Shown here piece by piece: positions 5,922 to 8,413 of a stretch of 8,413 nucleotides of DNA (within the stretch, counting starts at the first letter, position 1; each line of letters opens with the position of its first letter). Position numbers and translations under genes: made by a program. The DNA lies in contig JAFLCF010000183.1 in the NCBI GenBank assembly GCA_017303735.1, forward strand, positions 1 to 8,413, read 5' to 3'. The notes under the pieces were generated by a model that saw only the letters and a list, made by a program, of their open reading frames with translations, searched no databases and had not been told where the DNA came from. This DNA comes from Anaerolineae bacterium (lineage in GTDB: Bacteria; Chloroflexota; Anaerolineae; Anaerolineales; Villigracilaceae).

Positions 5922-6728
5922 ATGTCTCATACACCACATCGTCTTGAAGTAAAAAATATCAGCATCGGCTATGGCGAAAAGACCATTCTGCGCGACTTGA
6001 GTTTTCAAGTGCCGCATGGGTCACGTGTTGCCGTGGTCGGTCCGAACGGAGCGGGAAAGTCTACGCTGTTCAAAGCGTTGGTTGGCTTGCTGCCTTTGCA
6101 ACAGGGAAATATCTTCATCCATGGTGAATCGCTTGGGTCCCATCAAGATTGTGTAGCCTATGTGCCGCAGCGCGAAGAAGTGGACTGGCGTTTTCCCGTC
6201 ACAGTGGACGATGTGGTGATGATGGGGCGTTTCTCGCAAATGGGTTGGTTCAAACAGCCAAAGACCTATGATAAAGAAATGGTGTATAAAAGTCTTACAC
6301 AAATGGGCATTGCCGATCTGGCAGGGCGTTCCATCGGTCAACTTTCAGGCGGACAGCAGCAACGTGCCTTTCTGGCGCGTGCCATTGCACAGGAACCGCA
6401 CATCCTCTTAATGGATGAACCCTTCACCGGTGTGGATGTCACCACTCAGGAAGCGACATTGCGTTTGCTTGATCATTTACAGGAAAAACAAGTCACTGCG
6501 ATTGTTTCCACTCACGATTTAAATCTCGCTGGTTCGCGCTTCGACCTCGTGCTTTTGCTGAATCACCGTCTCATTGCGTTTGGTACACCGAAAGAAGTAT
6601 TCATCAAAGAAAACCTTGCACAGGCATTTGGTAATTCACTGCTCGTGATGGAAAATGGAATGATGCTGGTCGATGAATGCTGTCCACCAGATGAAGAACA
6701 TTATCACCATCACACTGAGGCTCAATGA
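5922..6728 (+). CDS. znuC: Zinc ABC transporter ATP-binding protein
   Basis: A 268-residue ABC ATPase of the zinc/manganese uptake type. It shows Walker A GPNGAGKST (40-48), Q-loop Q83 in YVPQRE, signature LSGGQQQR (141-148), Walker B ILLMDE (161-166) and H-loop H198 in STHDL. It acts on the cytoplasmic face and powers ZnuB. The C-terminal tail is unusual for an ATPase, with C253, C254, H260 and H262-H264, and could bind metal. The ATG at 5922 is the first possible start, because an in-frame TAA lies at 5913-5915. No good Shine-Dalgarno sequence lies at normal spacing; GGA at 5905-5907 is 14 bases away. The strong inverted repeat ends 18 bases upstream. It overlaps znuB by ATGA. Confidence 0.93.
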   Translation: MSHTPHRLEVKNISIGYGEKTILRDLSFQVPHGSRVAVVGPNGAGKSTLFKALVGLLPLQQGNIFIHGESLGSHQDCVAYVPQREEVDWRFPVTVDDVVMMGRFSQMGWFKQPKTYDKEMVYKSLTQMGIADLAGRSIGQLSGGQQQRAFLARAIAQEPHILLMDEPFTGVDVTTQEATLRLLDHLQEKQVTAIVSTHDLNLAGSRFDLVLLLNHRLIAFGTPKEVFIKENLAQAFGNSLLVMENGMMLVDECCPPDEEHYHHHTEAQ

Positions 6729-7540
6729 GCTTTCTCCTAGAACCATTAACCTACGAATTCATGCAGCGCGGACTGCTCGCCTCCGTCATTGTTGGTGTGT
6801 TGTGCGCTGTGATGGGAACTTATGTTGTCTTGCGCGGCATGGCATTCCTGGGCGATGCAATGGCTCATGCCATTCTGCCCGGTGTAGCCATTGCTTATAT
6901 CTTGAAAGGCGACTTGCTCATTGGAGCAGGCGTCGCAGCCGTAGCTGTAGCACTCACGATCGGATTATTTACTAAAGATGGTGCTGTTAAAGAAGATACC
7001 GCCATCGGTATTTTGTTTGCCGCAGCCCTATCTCTAGGTGTGGCTCTCATCAGCACCATGCAAACCTATGCCGTGGACTTGTCGCACATCCTATTTGGAA
7101 ACGTGTTGGGCGTTAGTGTCTCTGACTTGTGGCTGATCGGCGGTTTGAGTTTTGCCATTCTGCTCACAGTTGCCATTCTTTACAAACCATTCCTCGTCAT
7201 CTCCTTCGATCCCGTCCTTGCAGCGACATTACGCCTGCCTGCTGAACTCCTACGCAACCTCATGCTGGTTTTGCTGGCTCTCACCGTCGTCGTCTCATTG
7301 CAAACAGTGGGAGTCAGTCTCGCCGCCGCCATGTTGGTCACCCCGGCTGCAACGGCATATCTGCTCACTCGTCGATTGTTACCGATGATGTTCGTCTCGG
7401 CAGGCATCGGCGCATTATCGTCTGTGATCGGTCTGTACATTAGTTATTATTTCAATGTCGTATCGGGGTCAGCGATCGTCCTTACAGCAACTCTGATGTT
7501 CCTGCTCGGTTTTGTATGGAATCGGTTGAAACGAACTTGA
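6725..7540 (+). CDS. znuB: Zinc ABC transporter permease
   Basis: A 271-residue integral membrane protein of the ABC-3 family (ZnuB/MntB/TroC), with about eight or nine hydrophobic helices across its length. Family-type features include GTYVVLRGMAFLGDAMAHAILPGVAIAY near residues 31-58 and the segment SLQTVGVSLAAAMLVTPAATAYLL in the C-terminal half. It forms the zinc channel that pairs with ZnuC and receives metal from ZnuA. The ATG overlaps the znuC stop as ATGA and has no independent Shine-Dalgarno sequence, so translation is probably coupled, giving matched amounts of permease and ATPase. It is the last gene of the operon. No clear hairpin terminator follows before the next gene, so some read-through is possible. 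Confidence 0.93.
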   Translation: MSFLLEPLTYEFMQRGLLASVIVGVLCAVMGTYVVLRGMAFLGDAMAHAILPGVAIAYILKGDLLIGAGVAAVAVALTIGLFTKDGAVKEDTAIGILFAAALSLGVALISTMQTYAVDLSHILFGNVLGVSVSDLWLIGGLSFAILLTVAILYKPFLVISFDPVLAATLRLPAELLRNLMLVLLALTVVVSLQTVGVSLAAAMLVTPAATAYLLTRRLLPMMFVSAGIGALSSVIGLYISYYFNVVSGSAIVLTATLMFLLGFVWNRLKRT

Positions 7541-7557
7541 AGTATGACAAATAACAC

Positions 7558-7586
7558 GTGAAAGTGGAAAGGCTTTAAGATATGCT
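7558..7586 (+). promoter_or_regulatory. Weak candidate promoter for the DUF4332-like gene
   Basis: GTGAAA (7558-7563) and TATGCT (7581-7586) are 17 bp apart, each matching four of six consensus bases. It lies in the 84 bases between znuB and the ATG of the next gene. Support is modest. Confidence 0.3.
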
Positions 7587-7613
7587 TTGCTCATGAGGTC
7601 AAATTGGCAAGTT

Positions 7614-7620
7614 GGGAGGG
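7614..7620 (+). promoter_or_regulatory. Ribosome binding site fixing the ATG at 7625
   Basis: GGGAGGG ends four bases before ATG 7625. It favours this ATG over the in-frame TTG at 7604, which lies upstream of the site and has no comparable motif. Confidence 0.75.
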
Positions 7621-7624
7621 TCTC

Positions 7625-8323
7625 ATGAAAGAACAAGAATTTCGAAAATTCCTGAAGCAGGCTGGGAAAAAGGAACACGTTGTCGAGGAGTTGGTGAATC
7701 AGGTCAAGGCGTTTGAAACGTTTCTGGCTGGCGGGGCAGGCGTCGGGGCGGATGAGGCGCGGAAAAGGGATGTTCAGGAGTATGTCAACACTATCGAGCC
7801 GGAGCGGGTTAAAGTCCATATCCGCGGCTTGGTCCTGTATTTCAAGTTTGCTGGGAAACTTGAATTGGCGTATTTTGCCCATGCCTTTCGCGAAGCAGGG
7901 ACAGCCAAAACGCGCCAGGTTTTCAAACTGCGTAAGTTTCGCGGCGTGGACTTGGATGTAATCGCCAGGCTGGAGGAATTGGGCATTGTCAACGTGGAGC
8001 ACATGCTAAAGGCGGGAAAGACACCAGATAATCGCAGAAAACTTTCCAAGCAAACAAGCATCCCGTTGAAGAAGATTTTGGAACTGGTCAAACTTTCAGA
8101 CCTGTCGCGGCTTGGGGCGATCAAGAGCGTCCGTGCGCGATTGTATTACGATGCAGGTTTAGACACTCCAGATAAATTTGCCAAATGGAAAATGGAAGAC
8201 CTGCGGAAAATGTTGATCGAGTTTATTCGGCGCACCGGCTTCGATGGCATTGCACCTTTGCCAAAAGAATTGAACAACGCGATAGTGACGGCAAAGAAAT
8301 TGACCAAAGTGATTCAGTATTGA
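7625..8323 (+). CDS. SAM-like/helix-hairpin-helix (DUF4332-like) protein of unknown function
   Basis: A basic, soluble protein of 232 residues from the ATG at 7625; no signal peptide or membrane helix is visible. Residues about 1-90 are helical and loosely resemble a SAM-like N-terminal domain of the integrase type (FRKFLKQAGKK, VKAFETFLAG, VKVHIRGLVLYFKF). There is no recombinase catalytic domain. Residues about 108-185 carry two helix-hairpin-helix-like units, seen in ARLEELGIVNVEHMLKAGKT (114-133) and DLSRLGAIKSVRARLYYDAG (159-178), the pattern I associate with DUF4332. The tail includes TGFDGIAPLPKEL (204-216), which looks conserved. Such motifs often contact DNA or RNA, but no function can be assigned. 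It probably has its own promoter and no evident link to zinc uptake. Confidence 0.7.
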   Translation: MKEQEFRKFLKQAGKKEHVVEELVNQVKAFETFLAGGAGVGADEARKRDVQEYVNTIEPERVKVHIRGLVLYFKFAGKLELAYFAHAFREAGTAKTRQVFKLRKFRGVDLDVIARLEELGIVNVEHMLKAGKTPDNRRKLSKQTSIPLKKILELVKLSDLSRLGAIKSVRARLYYDAGLDTPDKFAKWKMEDLRKMLIEFIRRTGFDGIAPLPKELNNAIVTAKKLTKVIQY

Positions 8324-8374
8324 GGAAAAGCAATATAGTACCAATGGTCAACGGTTAAATCCCCCTTAAGTTCA

Positions 8375-8402
8375 TTGTGAAAAGAATCAAACTCCATATA
8401 AT
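8375..8402 (+). promoter_or_regulatory. Candidate promoter for a gene beyond the window
   Basis: TTGTGA (8375-8380) and a perfect TATAAT (8397-8402) are separated by 16 bp, in the non-coding 90 bases after the last gene. The downstream gene is outside the window, so direction and use cannot be confirmed. No hairpin terminator is seen in this tail. Confidence 0.45.
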
Positions 8403-8413
8403 GAGCTTATCGA

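Noticed and set aside
7604..7624. TTG at 7604 as the start of the DUF4332-like protein
   Set aside because: GGGAGGG at 7614-7620 lies after this codon and at ideal spacing before ATG 7625, so the shorter form is preferred.
7469..8002. 177-residue minus-strand open frame across znuB end and the DUF4332-like gene
   Set aside because: It overlaps two well-supported + strand genes and shows no motif or ribosome binding site.

Overview
The window reads as a metal-homeostasis locus of a bacterium, most likely a member of the Chloroflexota (Anaerolineae-like). That placement is an inference. It rests on the combination of TolB-type propeller proteins, a monoderm-style lipoprotein metal-binding protein, a helix-hairpin-helix protein of a kind I associate with this phylum, and roughly balanced base composition. 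No rRNA, tRNA, CRISPR array or transposase gene is visible. Every gene is on the + strand.

Region 1 (1-4231) holds three genes. The first is the C-terminal end of a TIGR03943/DUF1980-type membrane protein with a vicinal cysteine pair. It overlaps by ATGA the second gene, a membrane-anchored protein with an Ig-like domain and a TolB-like propeller. After 71 bp containing a degenerate palindromic repeat comes the third, an 836-residue protein. It joins a signal peptide, an EF-hand-bearing N-terminal domain, a six-helix NicO (nickel/cobalt transporter) domain with a His-rich loop, and a C-terminal propeller that is paralogous to the one in the second gene. A strong intrinsic terminator (4242-4281) closes this block.

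Region 2 (4280-7540) is a zinc uptake operon in the order zur, znuA, znuC, znuB. A near-consensus promoter (TTGACT, 17 bp, TATACT) is followed directly by a perfect 7-1-7 palindrome, TGAAAATAATTTTCA. This is a convincing autoregulatory Zur box. Zur senses zinc, ZnuA captures it at the cell surface, ZnuB is the membrane channel and ZnuC the ATPase. Inverted repeats flank znuA on both sides, and two of them share a core. They may tune the level of ZnuA relative to ZnuC and ZnuB.

Region 3 (7541-8413) holds a stand-alone gene for a small basic protein with helix-hairpin-helix/DUF4332-like sequence and no known function, then a candidate promoter for a gene beyond the window.

The most unusual content is the NicO-propeller fusion next to a separately anchored copy of the same propeller. 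It sits beside, but is transcriptionally insulated from, a Zur-controlled zinc importer.
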